Below, piece by piece: positions 39,551 to 52,853 of a stretch of DNA of 64,000 bases. Below the pieces are notes generated by a model, which was given only the letters and a program-made list of their open reading frames with translations, made no database searches and was not told where the DNA came from. The stretch lies in assembly GCA_037951165.1 (NCBI GenBank), contig JBBDHG010000127.1, forward strand, positions 2,102,501-2,166,500. The letters are read 5' to 3'. Source of the stretch: Lophius americanus. Lineage: Eukaryota; Chordata; Actinopteri; Lophiiformes; Lophiidae. The translations under genes were made by a program, and so were the position numbers. Each line of letters starts with the position of its first letter. Positions within the stretch are counted from its first letter, which is position 1.

Positions 39551-40292
39551 TGCGGTTTTATTAAAATCCTTGCACCTCCTTTGGAGAGTATGTGCGCAGA
39601 CTGTGCGTGCACAGCTGTCTGTTAAATGATGGCAATCCACGCAGATAACTGCGGACTGTGTGGTTGTGAGTCGTGTTCATTCTAGTTCAGCGGCGCTGGC
39701 AGCCCTGAGTTGTTTTGCTCCACTTCAGGCTCGTCCACTCCATCACCATCAGCACCGAGGTGGCCTGTGATGCCAGCAGGGCCAGGGGAGATCCAGAGGG
39801 TATAGATCTCCCTGAAGCGCGCCTTATGTCTTCCAACATCAAGGCAGCCTACCGCGTCCGGGACAGACCTGCCGCCACTACAGGTCCCGCAGGCACGTTA
39901 GAGAACATTCACCATGGCGACTCGCTTTTTTTTTCACACCTCATCCGCGAACTTCTGCATCATGCTGCATTCATTGAAACACAATTTCTAACCGCAAATG
40001 TATTTTTCAAAATTTGAACATCGGGTTTTTCCAGGCATGTGATCAATATCAGTCAATGAATTCTGATAAATCATAATTATTGTGAAGGCGGAGGTTATTA
40101 CACCGGAATGGATATGCTCCAATAGATTTAAATTAGACCTCCTCAATGCTGTCTTTCTCAGCAGATTATAAATAATTGTTTGGAATTACATCCCTAAAAA
40201 TGTATTTCCAGTCAATCAATAATTAAATGCGCAATAAATAATATTATATGAATTATTTTTCGAATGTGCATTATGATTATTTATGTATAAAA

Positions 40293-40315
40293 ATGGCCTA
40301 TGTATGAATACATAG

Positions 40316-40352
<37 letters not shown>
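40293..40352. repeat. perfect 13-bp inverted repeat followed by (AT)n
   Basis: ATGGCCTATGTAT at 40293-40305 pairs perfectly with ATACATAGGCCAT at 40308-40320 across two bases. It runs straight into about sixteen AT units. Confidence 0.95.
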
Positions 40353-40358
<6 letters not shown>

Positions 40359-40661
40359 TTATATGCAATGAAATGAAATACATTGAAAATGCAAATGCAT
40401 TGTAATAAGAAACTACAACTGGTCAATATGTCTAGTGCATGAATCTAATGCACTTCTCCTCTTTTGGCCAATGTCCACATTGTGCAGAGGACTGTATTGA
40501 TGTTTGAATTGTTTCCCCCTCTGACCTCACTGCACTCTGCAATACTATAATAAGATCCAAAATTAACAGCAACGAAAAGAAAACGACCATCAGTTACAAA
40601 TCTATATGTTGTGTCAATGTTGAATTGTCTGTCACGGCCCTCTACACTCCTATGCTCATTG

Positions 40662-40699
40662 ACACCACCACCAACACCACCACCACCACCACCATCACC
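40662..40699. repeat. (ACC)n microsatellite
   Basis: ACC/CCA trinucleotide tract with one AAC and one ATC interruption. Confidence 0.9.
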
Positions 40700-42311
40700 G
40701 CGCTTGATTCTCTCACAGCTCGTAGGTTATTGATAGTGTTGATAAAAATGAGGCAGTCTCTCTTTGCTCTTTGTGATTAATAGAGAGCGTCTGGATATTG
40801 AGGTTAGAGAAACCCCCACACACACAAACACACTCTCCCTCCTTCTTTGTCTTTTTAACACAATTACACACACACGCACCCACACACTTTCAGTTGTGTG
40901 CACACTGAAGAAGAGGATGATGCATGGCAGCCGGGGGAGGCCGGTGATTGTAATCCCACATTCATTTCTCCCGCTGTATTGTACTGTAGTGTAGATTAGC
41001 TGCTGTCATAGTTGGGGGCTTATCATACGGGTGTCTGGTGAAACGGCGTCCTGGCTTGCTGTCCACATGTGGATGTTCAGGGCTCTAAGATGGTGATGAA
41101 CCCTGATTAAGAGCATATGCTAAATGGCACGCTCATTATGGCAATGTCTTTGTAATGAGAGGACATGACTTTGAATTGAAATGCCACTCCACTAGTTTTA
41201 CGTTACTCACATGTTACTGATGTTGAAGGTATTTTCCGTCAATCAACTACCCACATTGACTCATCAATCTGTCAAATGTTCACTGAGTAACATTTCAGCT
41301 CGTGCCAACATATTCTGGTTTCCCCGCCGCAGGAGTCATCGGTCAGCAGTCGCAGCTATACTAATTATCTCTCTCAGCTGTTGCATACGCATTTTTTAAT
41401 TTTCACACTTGCTCTCTCTAAGCAAGTGCTGCATATGGCATTTTGGAGAACCAGAGATACTACTTAACTTCCTGGCTCGGAGCCTCATCCTTATTTCAAT
41501 TCCACTTCCTAACAATTCAGACCCCGGGTGCCAATTTTGAGGATGCTGCTGTTGTTCTGTCAGGAGCTGCCATTGTCCTGAGTCAAGAAGCCTTTAACAA
41601 AAAACCTTCGCTTTTGTTTTCCCGAGATTTGAGTGATATCGCCTGGCCTTTGGATAGCGCAATACTGCGCGAGACAGCGGGGGAGTTCTTTTTGTTATCC
41701 AGCCTTGCATTATTTATGAATTTTCATTCCAGGAATGCAGTAGCCCTTGGCACTGTAATGCTCCTCTCTCCCATGGAATCGCTCTCACTTTTCCCTTATG
41801 CCCTGCAAGTTTTCTGCAAAACTAAATTTCCTTATAAAACAGGGGTCATAAATTAGTGAGCAGACAATGTGAAATGCATCAGGGGCTGTTTATAATATTA
41901 AGTACAAAGCTTTGTGCTGCATTCATTCAGAGCAGAGTTAAAGCTCACAGGCGATACGAGGCCCAGTGGGAGTTTTATCCTCCCGTCTCTCTCTCTCTTT
42001 CGCTCTCTTCTCTCTCGCCTTTTTTTTTCTTGCATGTCCATCACATTGTTAAATTATAATTGCTGAAAAAACATCAAATTTGAATGTTTGGCACCCTGCT
42101 GGTAAAATGAGGCATGCCAGTTGGAGTTAATCTAAAGGCTTGACGTGTTACTCAAGTACTGGCCTTGCGCACCCAAACATATATCGTGTCACAATTTTAA
42201 AACTTTAGACTTTGACCTTCTTGTTGCACTATTCCACTAAATCCTGCAGCGCTAATACATCTGTTTATATACCCAATTGTTGACCTCTACAGATCACTAT
42301 AAAGTTAACTG

Positions 42312-42343
42312 TAATAATAATAACGATGATAATGATGATGATG

Positions 42344-42395
<52 letters not shown>

Positions 42396-42412
42396 GAATG
42401 GTAATAATAATA
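42312..42412. repeat. (AAT/GAT)n microsatellite
   Basis: A mixed TAA/TGA trinucleotide tract of about 100 bases. The Asn/Asp-rich reading frame across it is an artefact. The sequence after it (TGTACTTGTACAGCACTAAT) resembles a retrotransposon tail, but weakly. Confidence 0.9.
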
Positions 42413-42850
42413 GATGTACTTGTACAGCACTAATCTACCCCCAAAAAAGTTATAAAGTTACAGGAAAATACCAGAGAATAAAAGCTATCAAAATAAAAGC
42501 ATAAAGTTACGATGACAACAGAAGATAGTTCGACAAAGCAAACAATTACAAATCAAATCATGCAGCCGAAAAATAATTTCCAGTAGCAAAAGGTTTAAAG
42601 CAATTATTTTAAAACAGTTAATGGGTTGGTACGCCTAATCAGCTCAGGCAAGGAATCTCATAGCCCAGGGGCTCCGACGCAGGAACAACCCCTATAGAAG
42701 CTGCTACATAACGTATGTGACAGAACTAAATGGCCCAGAACTTCTCAAATGTCAGTATTGGATCAGTGTTTTTGTTGAGTTAAGAATCAGTGTGAAGCAT
42801 TCTTTCCAATTACTCATGAGTCATAACAAATTAGTAGTTCTTGTCCAACA

Positions 42851-43460
42851 TACACTGTAAAAAAAAAAAAAAAGATCTGTATAATTTGTGGTTATTTTCA
42901 AGTAAAAATACAATCACCGTATTAAAGACAATACAGTTAAGAACCATTATGAAATTACATAATATCAATTTGAATACGTTCACATACTTAATTACAAAAA
43001 ATGACAGTAAATTACAATTAATTCGAACATGTTTCATATTCAGAATTCCACATTATTTCACAAGTACATATCATGTTTTTAGCATCTTATTTTTTTTGAA
43101 ACTATGGTGTTCTCTTTCCAAATGATTAAAGTTGCAAAATCTGTCATTTTTGATATATTAACACTCATGATAATTACTTGCTTATAAAATTTGGCTTTTT
43201 TTCCCAGTTTTTCTTAGCAAAAAGTTTGTATTGTTCAATGTATAATTCTGTGTTTTACACACATTTTGACCGTAAATAATGAAGTTAAACTGTTTCTTTA
43301 TTCAAGATAATTCAATTTGTCTACTACAGTAATATATAGTTGCCATTTTAGTGTTTAACAGTAATTTCAACAGACAATTTGTACGTTGTGGAATCATTAT
43401 TCTTGCAAAATAATTCTCCAAAATTAAATGGTTGACGGTTTACAGAGAATTCTTACCTTC
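42851..43460. repeat. possible TIR-type DNA element relic
   Basis: It starts TACACTGTAAAAAAA, an end type often seen in short fish DNA elements, and continues with AGATCTGTATAATTTG and a TTACGG-like texture. No clear right terminus was found (GACGGTTTACAGAG at about 43435 is a poor match), so the extent is uncertain. Confidence 0.35.
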
Positions 43461-45639
43461 AGCCCTCCCTGCATGTTTTTTTTTATATCAACATGGTCTT
43501 TTATGAAGACATGTTTATATTTATGAATGTTTTCACCAGCTACAATTCTTTATCTGATGTGATCCGAATGAAATAGAAATTATTTTAGTGTTCAAATACA
43601 AAACAACAGACCAACAACAGTGGAGAAAAAACAGAAATAGCGTAAAAATCAAACATGACTTTCAGTCACAAGTATTGCACATACACACAGACACATAAAC
43701 AGACACACACACAAAAACACACACACTTATACAGCATTTGCCTGAGGCAGGTTTCTATTCCGCTTTTAAGTATTTGGATATGTCGCATCTAGTATGTGCG
43801 GTTCTCGTTTCTCTCTTGACCTCTTCCATTGGGCTGTGGGCAAGAGTCAACAACAAGGCACGGACAAATCAGAGGTGGTGCGATGGGAGATTTGTTTTGT
43901 GGAAAAATAGTCTTCCCTCCACCTCCCTCCCTTTCATATTCTAATCAGAGGACAGATGGATCAGAGCCACAACAAGCTTACTGGTCAAGCCCACTCTACT
44001 TCAAAATATGAGATTAATTTGTCGGGTCCAGTGTGTGAATTTATGTGTGTGCATGAGTTTGTGTGTGCGTGTGTTTGTCTGTGTGTGTGTGTGAGAGAGA
44101 GAGAAAGAGAGAGAGAAGGGACACATTTAGATAGACAGAAGAAAACAGAAGAACAGTCAGAATGATGTGATGATTTGACTGAATGTTGATTTGAGCTTTC
44201 GCGTTTTGTATATCAGACTGCAAACAGAAAAGGTTTACACTGAGATACCATCTTCCAAGTATTTTCACAATTAAACAGTAAGAATCCGGACTCATTTCTT
44301 CTTATAGAAAAACTGATGGGGTATAAAATCCACTAAATGGACCAGATGATGGAACATATCTGTGACATTATTCTTTTAAATTCTGCCCCTTGTCTGAATC
44401 AGTATTAACACATTATGTTTTTTTCCCCTCATTTACGCATTGTAATTAAATCAGCTTGACCATTTTCTATTTTTATTTTTATTTATCTTAGGAACAAAGA
44501 TTTGCATTTCATCAGCATATATCAAAATTATAACTTTGCTGATAAGGTTTCACAACTTAACAGTATTTTAACAACTGTTTTTTTTTTGGGGTGCTCGAAG
44601 TCTGTGGTCAGAACATTTGAAATATATAACATAATTTGATATATATGATATAAAATTGTCATCAAAGCATCGCAACGGTTAATGGATTGAAACTTACATT
44701 ATATAACCAAAAATGCTGAGTTCAGCAATTTGTGAGTAAAAAAAAAAAAAAAAAGGCTAAAGAGCTTTCCAAAGAAATTGTGAAAAATATCCTGTAGTCA
44801 AAGCTAATGTTCTCTTTTTTGGTCTATTTTTTGAGACCATTTCAAAACCCCGACACGCACGGCCTGCCATCCTAGAAAATCACATCAGATTCACGCTCGA
44901 CAGGCTGGAAGCTACTTTTGCTTGTAGAATAACTATCTTCATAATCAGTTCCCAAAAGTGCTACAAAACATTTTCTGCTAATGAACTAGTCAAAAAATCC
45001 CAAAGGATTATCTTAATATGCTGAAGTACTTGTTGTTTTTCAGTTTTAACACAGTTTATTAGTGTTTGTTTTTATTTTTTTACTGTACTGATATTGAAGA
45101 ACAGTCACAAATTCTCTCACACACACACCAACACACATTCCGGCACACTGTCTCACTCAGAAATAAGACAGAGAGCCGATGCACACCTACAGGGACACAT
45201 TTCTCACTGTGAATTTTTTATTAATCAAGTCAGTGGACAACTTAGGGAGAAGAAAAATCAATTTTTGTTTCTTCACCAATTTATGACCACATAAATTGTC
45301 CTTCACTTCATACTGCAATTCTTGGCTTTGATGCTGATATAATTAAGTTGAAATCCATTATACGTATATATTTATATATATAATCCCATTGATTTCATCC
45401 TGCTTTTGTTGACATGGGGGACAAAATTAAGTCAACAATGGCCAGCTTTTCCTGACATGATGTACACCGGCTTTTTGCCCTCAGGTAAGTCCATCAAAGA
45501 AAACGATTGAGGAATGATTCTATCAAATAATCAGCAAAACCTTGAACATCATTAACATAAAGACAGCTGGCTTTTACTCCTCCGCATAAGACATGGATGT
45601 AGTTTGCATTACATGACTGTTATCTTGAAAGAACTATAA
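43461..45639. other. intronic DNA with simple repeats
   Basis: CA-rich tract at about 43681-43731 and a TG tract switching to GA at 44044-44117. Otherwise AT-rich with nothing recognised. A perfect-consensus donor string CAG/GTAAGT occurs at 45482-45490. Confidence 0.5.
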
Positions 45640-46560
45640 AGTTGTGTCTCGGCAATTACAATGGAGTTCCATAACATCAATGAAGTAGTGAAATATTTTG
45701 GAATGACATAATTGCGTTTAGTAAAAGTCAACATTACTGTGTTAAGTACGTGCAACGTAATTGTGCTCAGTAAATGAAATATTGGTGGTTTGGATTACTT
45801 TTTATTGGAAGAAGTAAATCGTTCAATCTTTGACAATTAAGTTAAGGTAGTTTAATTGCTATTAAAGTTTAGTTTTAACAAAATTAATCAATAGTAAAAC
45901 TGTTTTCGGATTACATTACTGTGTTTAGTCTGTTCAGCATAACATGGTTATATTTCTTTTATTCCATGAAATAAAACATCACAATACCTGACTTAGTTAT
46001 GTCAACCAGTCCAACAGAAGCTGATTGAATAAATGGGAAAAGGATTCTCAAAGTAATTATTACAAAATTATTTTAAGGAAATGTCACTAGAACATCTTAT
46101 TAAGCGCTGCATCATATAATTATTTTATATTTTACGATACTACAAACAATTATGTTGCATCTACTTTACACGGTTATGTTGTATTAACTTAACACATTTA
46201 TGTAATCCCCTACACTTTTTTATGACATCAATTCAACTATCCTCCTTTGTTTTAACCGTCAAAGATGCAACTGTTTTGTTCATTCGTCATTAAATAGTCA
46301 TGTTATGCAAATTACATCTATGTTCCATTTTCCAAAAAAAACAATTATGTTGCACGTACTAGAGACAGTTATGTCGAATTTTTCAAACAAAGTTATGCTG
46401 ACTAACCAAAACAGTTATGTTATTCCTGAATATTTTAATATTTCATTAATAAAATGTAAAATGTCCCTTATTTGAATTGTCAAATTTGCAATTATTTAGT
46501 TCATTCAACATAAACGAGTCATGTAATGCAAACAACATCCATGTTTCAGGTCTACAAAAC
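45640..46560 (+). repeat. degenerate repeat block with AGTTATGTTG-like units
   Basis: Variants of AGTTATGTTG, CATTTACTTAACAC and GTTTAGTACATTCAACATAA recur at irregular spacing (for example 46150-46220, 46338-46420). The part at 45890-45970 (TTTTCGGATTACATTACTGT, GTTTAGTCTGTTCAGCATAA) aligns with 36715-36770 inside the TIR element, so it is probably another copy of that element or its relative. Termini were not found. Confidence 0.45.
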
Positions 46561-49105
46561 TATAGCAAGGTAAAAGATGTGGAAGTGTCTCGACCGCATG
46601 CCTGCTACCTATTAGGCCACAAAGTCACAACACTGGCGACCATGATTAATTCTAAAGTGTGAATAGGTCGTGTCTGCAGCTTTCTTGCATGTCCATGTAG
46701 AGATTTATTTAGCAACATAAAACACAGAGATAGTAAACTGTACATCTTTCCTCTGAACAAGTTAATCTGTTTCCTGCTGACTGGTAAATAGCCTCATGTG
46801 TATCCACAGTAATATTCATAGCTCTACTTTCTAGATGGTCATGAATTATTAACTAATTGTAAATATGAATAACTCTGAAACAGTGCTTGATGCATCCCCT
46901 GCTGGAAGTCACAGATACAATACAGTACAGCTACAGTAAAATCAAAATCAATGTGTTCTTCACTTTGCTGCAGGGAAGTTGTTTGTTGCTAAGGTTTAAT
47001 TTCGGAATGAGTATTCTGAATCCACCATGTACTCTGGGCTGTATTTCAAGAATGTGTATCATAAACCAAATTGACTTCTAACTGTGGAGACACAAATTCT
47101 CTGCTGATTGCAAGCCAAAACACAAAGCCAAATTGCTCAAGTGATCTGAGCATAGAAATTCCCTAAATCTACTACAAGAAAATCATGGAAGCAGCAAACA
47201 GCCGTTTTTCAAGTGGAGCAGGCCTAATACATGTTGTCCCCAGATGTAACAATCCTCAATCCCATATTTTACATCGTGCACTGAATGTCATCGAGAATTG
47301 GTCAGAAAATTCACATTTTGTAATCCGTATTGTGCAAATGCAAGACGATGATTCATCTGACAGGCGACAAAATGAGAAATGCAGATTATCGGGAAACATG
47401 CCTGATTCATTTCTCCTGCAGAAATTGTGTGAAAGAAAACTTTACAAAGCAAAACAAGATGTAGGATCAATATGATAAAACAAAGCAAAGCAGCAGTATA
47501 TGACATTGATGTGCTTGAACAGACTCCCTTTCATATTCTTAACAGCAAATACATTTTACTGAGTGGGCTATTGATTTCAAGCTAAAATGATTTGTTTATC
47601 TACAAAACTGTGACTCATCTTTACACTGATGGCCATCTTACACAGGCAGGGGGCCCAACCTACACCGAGCAAAAGAACCCATCACTTTCATTTCTATCCA
47701 CCATACAATTTGCTGAACGTTTGAATGTCCTGCGCTTTTCTAAGAGCATTGTTAAAATAACTGTATGCTATTACCTTAGAGTTAATTTATGTATGACACT
47801 GAACAGATACATACAGAAAGTTTAATCAACCCTGACACATCCGTCTCATGATCTTAGAAAAGAGTGCCAAAAGGACCACGGTTTGTTCCTGACTCCTGCG
47901 GCCCTTGTGAAGCCGCTCCCCTCTTTGTCCTGAAGAATATTTCTTTTCAAGGCTGCTGGATGTCGTGCGTGTCCAAAGACTGCACGAGGCGAGGAGAACC
48001 TGAAGGAAGGGGACGGTTGAGCAAAGATCTGAGGAGCAGGAGGAGCCACAGCAAGCACTCAGAACTTCCACCAGTTACAAAAATCATCTTCCTCACATAC
48101 TCAGATACTCTTAAAATCCATGCATTAACAGTGTGGATGGAAGATTAGCCCACTTAACATTCAGAAATCAATCTGCAAATGCTGTTTAACAGCTACCACT
48201 AGATCTTTCCAGCTACTCTTCTGCAGGGCTAATGTTCTTTAGTCACTAATTTCTCTGTAATCAACAACCTCATAAAGGAGATGCACAGGAAATACTGTCT
48301 GAAGCACAAATCATTAAATCCGATTTCTGGTATCAATAACATTGACTCATCAATTAATTCTGCATCTGCAATGCTGCCACTTTGCTCTGGGTGTTAGAGG
48401 TTTAAGCGGTCAAATGCATTATTGAAAGAGGCTTTTTACCAAGCATTGGCTGATGCAGAGAGATTAGGAGGTTGTCAGTCTTGATGTAAAGCTTTATTTG
48501 CAAAGAGTGTAAGTGTGGACAGCCTTTTAGTCCTGCTAGGACGACAGTGACATGAATTTATCTTGCGTGAGAGGAGGAATATCAAATGTGTTGAATAAGG
48601 CTTTGTCTTGGCAAGAATATTGATCAAGTGGTTTTGGGTGGTGTGTCCTGGTCTTTGTATGTGTCTGTGCATTTGTGGTTAAGTGGCTGTCTGCTGCTGC
48701 AACCCAAGATGGTGTTTTTCATGGAACTGCGCATACTCTTGTAATTTTGTGTGTGTTTTATTTTTGAATTCTGCCCTGCCCAAAGGAATTGAGAGGTTGA
48801 AGTGGAAATAATGAAGGGGAAATGTTGGTGTGAAGAGAGGCTGAAGAAAAACTGCACTTTAATTATGATCTAAAAAGAAACACGTTTTAACTGTCTATAA
48901 AAAACAAACCCAAGAAGCACTGAAAGGTTAAAGCTGAGTTACTCCCTCATCCCAGGCCAGAATCAGAGGAGCGTGAATAGTGAAGAACTTCGTGGATTTC
49001 TCTACACTGCTCAGGTGCAATGTGCCCTAGTGGGATTCAACCCACGTCCACTGTAAATTGTCAAATGGCACTGCAACACTTCCTGGCTCCTGACAGCTCT
49101 TCAGA

Positions 49106-49148
<43 letters not shown>

Positions 49149-50084
49149 GCACACACTCAAACACACTCACACGCACACACACATATCTTGGTTTCCCTCT
49201 GCTTTGTACCTCCATCAATGAGGTCATGGATTCACTTGTCCATGTTTGTTTGTTTGATTAGTTAGTTGGCAGATTGACTTGGTGGTTGAACTGCTTAATT
49301 TGTTAGTTGCTTGATTGGTTGGTTTCCATGATGGCGGCGTTGTTAGTCTTGGGCCTGAATAGGCCCCTTAAACTTTTGCTGTGGGTCCAGACAAAGAGTT
49401 GGACTGACCTTTATATAACATTGTGATACATTTTCAGGAACAGAGATTCCTGAACCTCAGCTAAAAAAAACAAACATCAGGCACATTTAGGGGGTTGATG
49501 TTGATGAGTGTGTAAAACATTGTATGGATTTTTAATGTAAAAGGTCATGGAAGGGTTGAGCTTAAGTTATCTATAAATGAGACAGCAGGCTTGTCATCTA
49601 TCTTCAACCAAGATTAAATTAGTAATTTTTTACATTCTATGCTAGCCATGTCGCAAAGTATGGAAATACACTGGACCATCCATCCACAGAGTAAAGCCTG
49701 GATTCACTGTCGTTGTAATTGTCCAGAGTAGAAAAAAACCCAGTAGCAAGTATTAATATCTGTCCCAGGTAATCTGACTACAAGTGGCCTGCTCTGTTCG
49801 TTCCTGCCTGGCATTATGCAGCATCTCCACACAAATAGCCATGTATGATCAGAACTCACTTGCACTCCTTTAATGGACAGAAACATTGCAGAGACAAATT
49901 GATGTTGTGCACAAAAAAGAAATATGGTATTTTAAAACTGAATTTTTCCCAAAATATTTCCAAAATTCGCCAAATAATTAGGGATTAGCCTTGCAGAGTT
50001 TTCCAAGCCCTTTTGCCCGGAGTTGACAAATAACCGGATATATTAGGCATTAAATATTAGTTATTTTACTAATATATTTATTAA
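46561..50084. other. intronic DNA
   Basis: No exon recognised. A GC-richer stretch at 47864-48060 gives overlapping open frames in several phases but no known protein. A CA repeat lies at 49103-49183. Confidence 0.5.
49103..49183. repeat. (CA)n microsatellite
   Basis: Long CA tract with CG and TC interruptions toward its end. Confidence 0.95.
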
Positions 50085-50240
50085 CCCAGCCACAAAGTGA
50101 TCAAAAGCCAGTGTACTTCTAGTGCAGGTCCCAAGCTCGGATAAAGGGGGAGGGTTGAGTCAGGAAGAGCATCCGATGTAAACACTATGCCAAATAAATA
50201 TGCGGAATAAGATGATCTGCTGTGGCGGCCCCCAAAATGA
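50085..50240 (+). repeat. tail of a teleost non-LTR retrotransposon
   Basis: The stretch GGTTGAGTCAGGAAGAGCATCCGATGTAAAC...TATGCCAAATAAATATGCGG...GATGATCTGCTGTGGCGGCCCC follows a widespread fish repeat end (tcaggaagggcatccggcgtaaa, tgatccgctgtggcgacccc). Only this terminal piece is present. Confidence 0.7.
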
Positions 50241-52786
50241 AGACCCAGACAGTGGGTTCTTAAAAAAAACAACCATTTTAAATCATCGCCATACCTATCA
50301 TGGCATGCTCCGGAAGACCCTGAAATCAGTCACCCACCCTAATTTTTCATGAATATTTTATATATATATATATATATAAATTGATGGAATGTATCACCTC
50401 ATTGTGTAGTACAACCGGGTTAAAAATTTGTATATCAAAATAAAGTTTCATTTAATTATTTCTGTAAATCCATCTAAGATTTTATTGCCTTTCATGCTTT
50501 ATGTATTTCATTCAACAAAATCAGAATTGGTTATTTAAATCAAGCAAATACAAGTGTACATGTCAAAGACATGATTTGCTATTTGTAGCCTTTATATTGT
50601 ATTTTTTATATGCAACCTGTTGTATGAAGATGATTATTTGGAGGATAGCAGGGTCTTTTTTACACTGAACTTTGCTAAAACTGACATTAAATCTTTATTT
50701 TTTATGTGATTGTAAAATAAAATAAAGTCAAACGTCAAATGACAAACGATGTATTTTATGAAAAAAAAAGAGTTTTCCAAGTTTTTTCTTGATAAAATAA
50801 CATCAATTCAAACAATTTTGAGTTTAATGGCTTAAACAATTTATGTTTTGATGTTTTTATTTGTTAGCATTATATGGGAAATATGATGTTAAATAACCCT
50901 GACGTATCAAATACGATACAAGAAAGACCTCACACATGCAAAATGGTATTTGAATTTTTTTTCCATTCATCAGAGGTTCAATAAAGTTTGACGGGGTCAG
51001 TGTGTTGCTGTGACTTCCTTCTGCTGTTCCACAGAGGAGGTGAATTTCATAGACACTCAGCTCACATTCACAGACATTGCCAAATGAATTTTGCCGTATG
51101 ATGCTCAAACCATCTCTAAATGCAGCCCGGGTGTCTTCAGCTTCGTTCCTTCATCTCTCATGCATTCACATCTGTACGTGGAGCTGTCCATGTGGGATCA
51201 GATCACTCAGGAGGGATGTTAACACCAGGTCTGACCAGGGCGTCACACTTATTCTGTCACCTAAACAACTGCACTGACCTTGGACACTACTGTGTGAGGA
51301 ATTATGGTAGCAGGCAGTGTTCGAGTGGTTGAATGGTAAAGACACGGAATCAACATGCACAGTTTTAATTTCTGAAAAGGCCTCTAACGAATGTGTCAAT
51401 TCTGTATGGAGTGTTGTTTCTGAAGTTCTTTTTTAGTCAGTTATTGAGAAATGCTATAAGTGTATGTGGGTTCACCGGCACAGACTTTGTATTTATCGAT
51501 GGCTGATTGTTGGTATGTGTTTTATCTTTGGTGCTTATCAGAAATGTTGGATGTATGCGTTGGTCCAGGCTTGTGTGTTTTGTGTGTGTGTGTGTGTGTG
51601 TGTGTTTGTGAGAGTCTCTGTGCCTGTATAGGTGTGCAGTACAATATCTGTTGTGCTGGTAAACTCTGCATTAGCAGCAAGAGATTTCAGGCTTGGTCAG
51701 CTATGAAAGCACAACTACGTGACAAGAGTGCTGCCGCCGCCCACAGATAGGTAGCCCTTATCCACTAATTAAAACCCTCTATCACTCCATGTCTCGCTTG
51801 GCAATCTCAATCCTTCAATTCCCAACATTTTCACTGTGAAATCTGTCCATCTTTCATTATCCATCCATCATTCTCTTTATCCTCATTCTCCATTCATCCC
51901 TCCACTCCTCCTCTTGGCAGGCTCTCAGGGCTCCCAGTGGATGGTGTGCTGTTTTGTTGTTTTTCAGGTTGTTTAGGTATAACAGCGTCCTGTGGGTAAC
52001 TTCAGGGCCTCGCATCTGAGGTTTCCCTGTCACACGCCTGAGGAGCCATGGTGGTGCTAACAAAAGGAAAAGAGGGATTTTAAACCCCCTTTCTCCCATC
52101 TTTTAACACACACAGACACACCTCACACACTTCACTAACTTCACTCTGTTTCCCGTCGGACCTGTAGCCTGAATCTGCAACAACAGACTGAGCCTCGACT
52201 CCTTCACACGATTTAGCCATCATAACACGACACTAAAAAAAACTGGAGTTCAGTCTGTATCGGTTAGCATTTATGCTCCAGCGTGTAGGCCTATGCATTT
52301 CTCAAGCCATTGCTGCGGCTTGTGAGCTCATCTCTGTGCAAACAACCTTTTTGGAAATGATGAGAGCCAAAGCTAACAAATATAGCTGCTCCACACTCAC
52401 TGGGTTTCTCCAAGCTGTTATGAAAATAAGACCTTCTCTGCATGGTGGACGTATATTAATCCTGGAACTACACTATATCAATAATCTGAGAAACTAATAG
52501 TGTTGGAAACACTCTGTTGTTTCCAAAAGTCTGCTGTCCCCATCCTCTTTGTTTATTTACCAATGTGAAACTCAATTTCTCAGCCACTGCCTGGCCCCAA
52601 TCCACTCTGCCTTTCTGTTTTGTCCATTTGGCTACTTTCTATTCCAGTGCATCGTGATTTCTGCACATTTGTTTGAGGTTATTCAAAATTTGTTTTGACC
52701 TGTCCTCCTGGTCCTTGCCTTTATACATGGAGATCTCCGACGTGTTTCTTGGGTTGTTGTTGTTTGTCATATTGATGGAAATTTCA
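50241..52786. other. intronic DNA
   Basis: No exon recognised. An AT tract is at about 50360-50378 and a TG tract at 51571-51611. Confidence 0.5.
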
Positions 52787-52853
52787 GGGACCCCTCCCCA
52801 TCTAGTGTAAAAAACAACAGTGTTGTTTTTTACACTAGATGCGGAGGGGTCCC
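52787..52853. repeat. near-perfect 67-bp palindrome
   Basis: The arm 52787-52819 (GGGACCCCTCCCCATCTAGT...) and the arm 52821-52853 are reverse complements at 32 of 33 positions around a single central base (52820). The one mismatch is at 52798/52842. Confidence 0.95.

Noticed and set aside
41443..41856. Plus-strand open frame of 138 codons
   Set aside because: No recognisable domain and no splice context; listed only as a possible non-coding element.
47826..48148. GC-richer stretch with open frames on both strands
   Set aside because: Three frames open together, no known protein, no promoter or splice pattern strong enough to support an exon.
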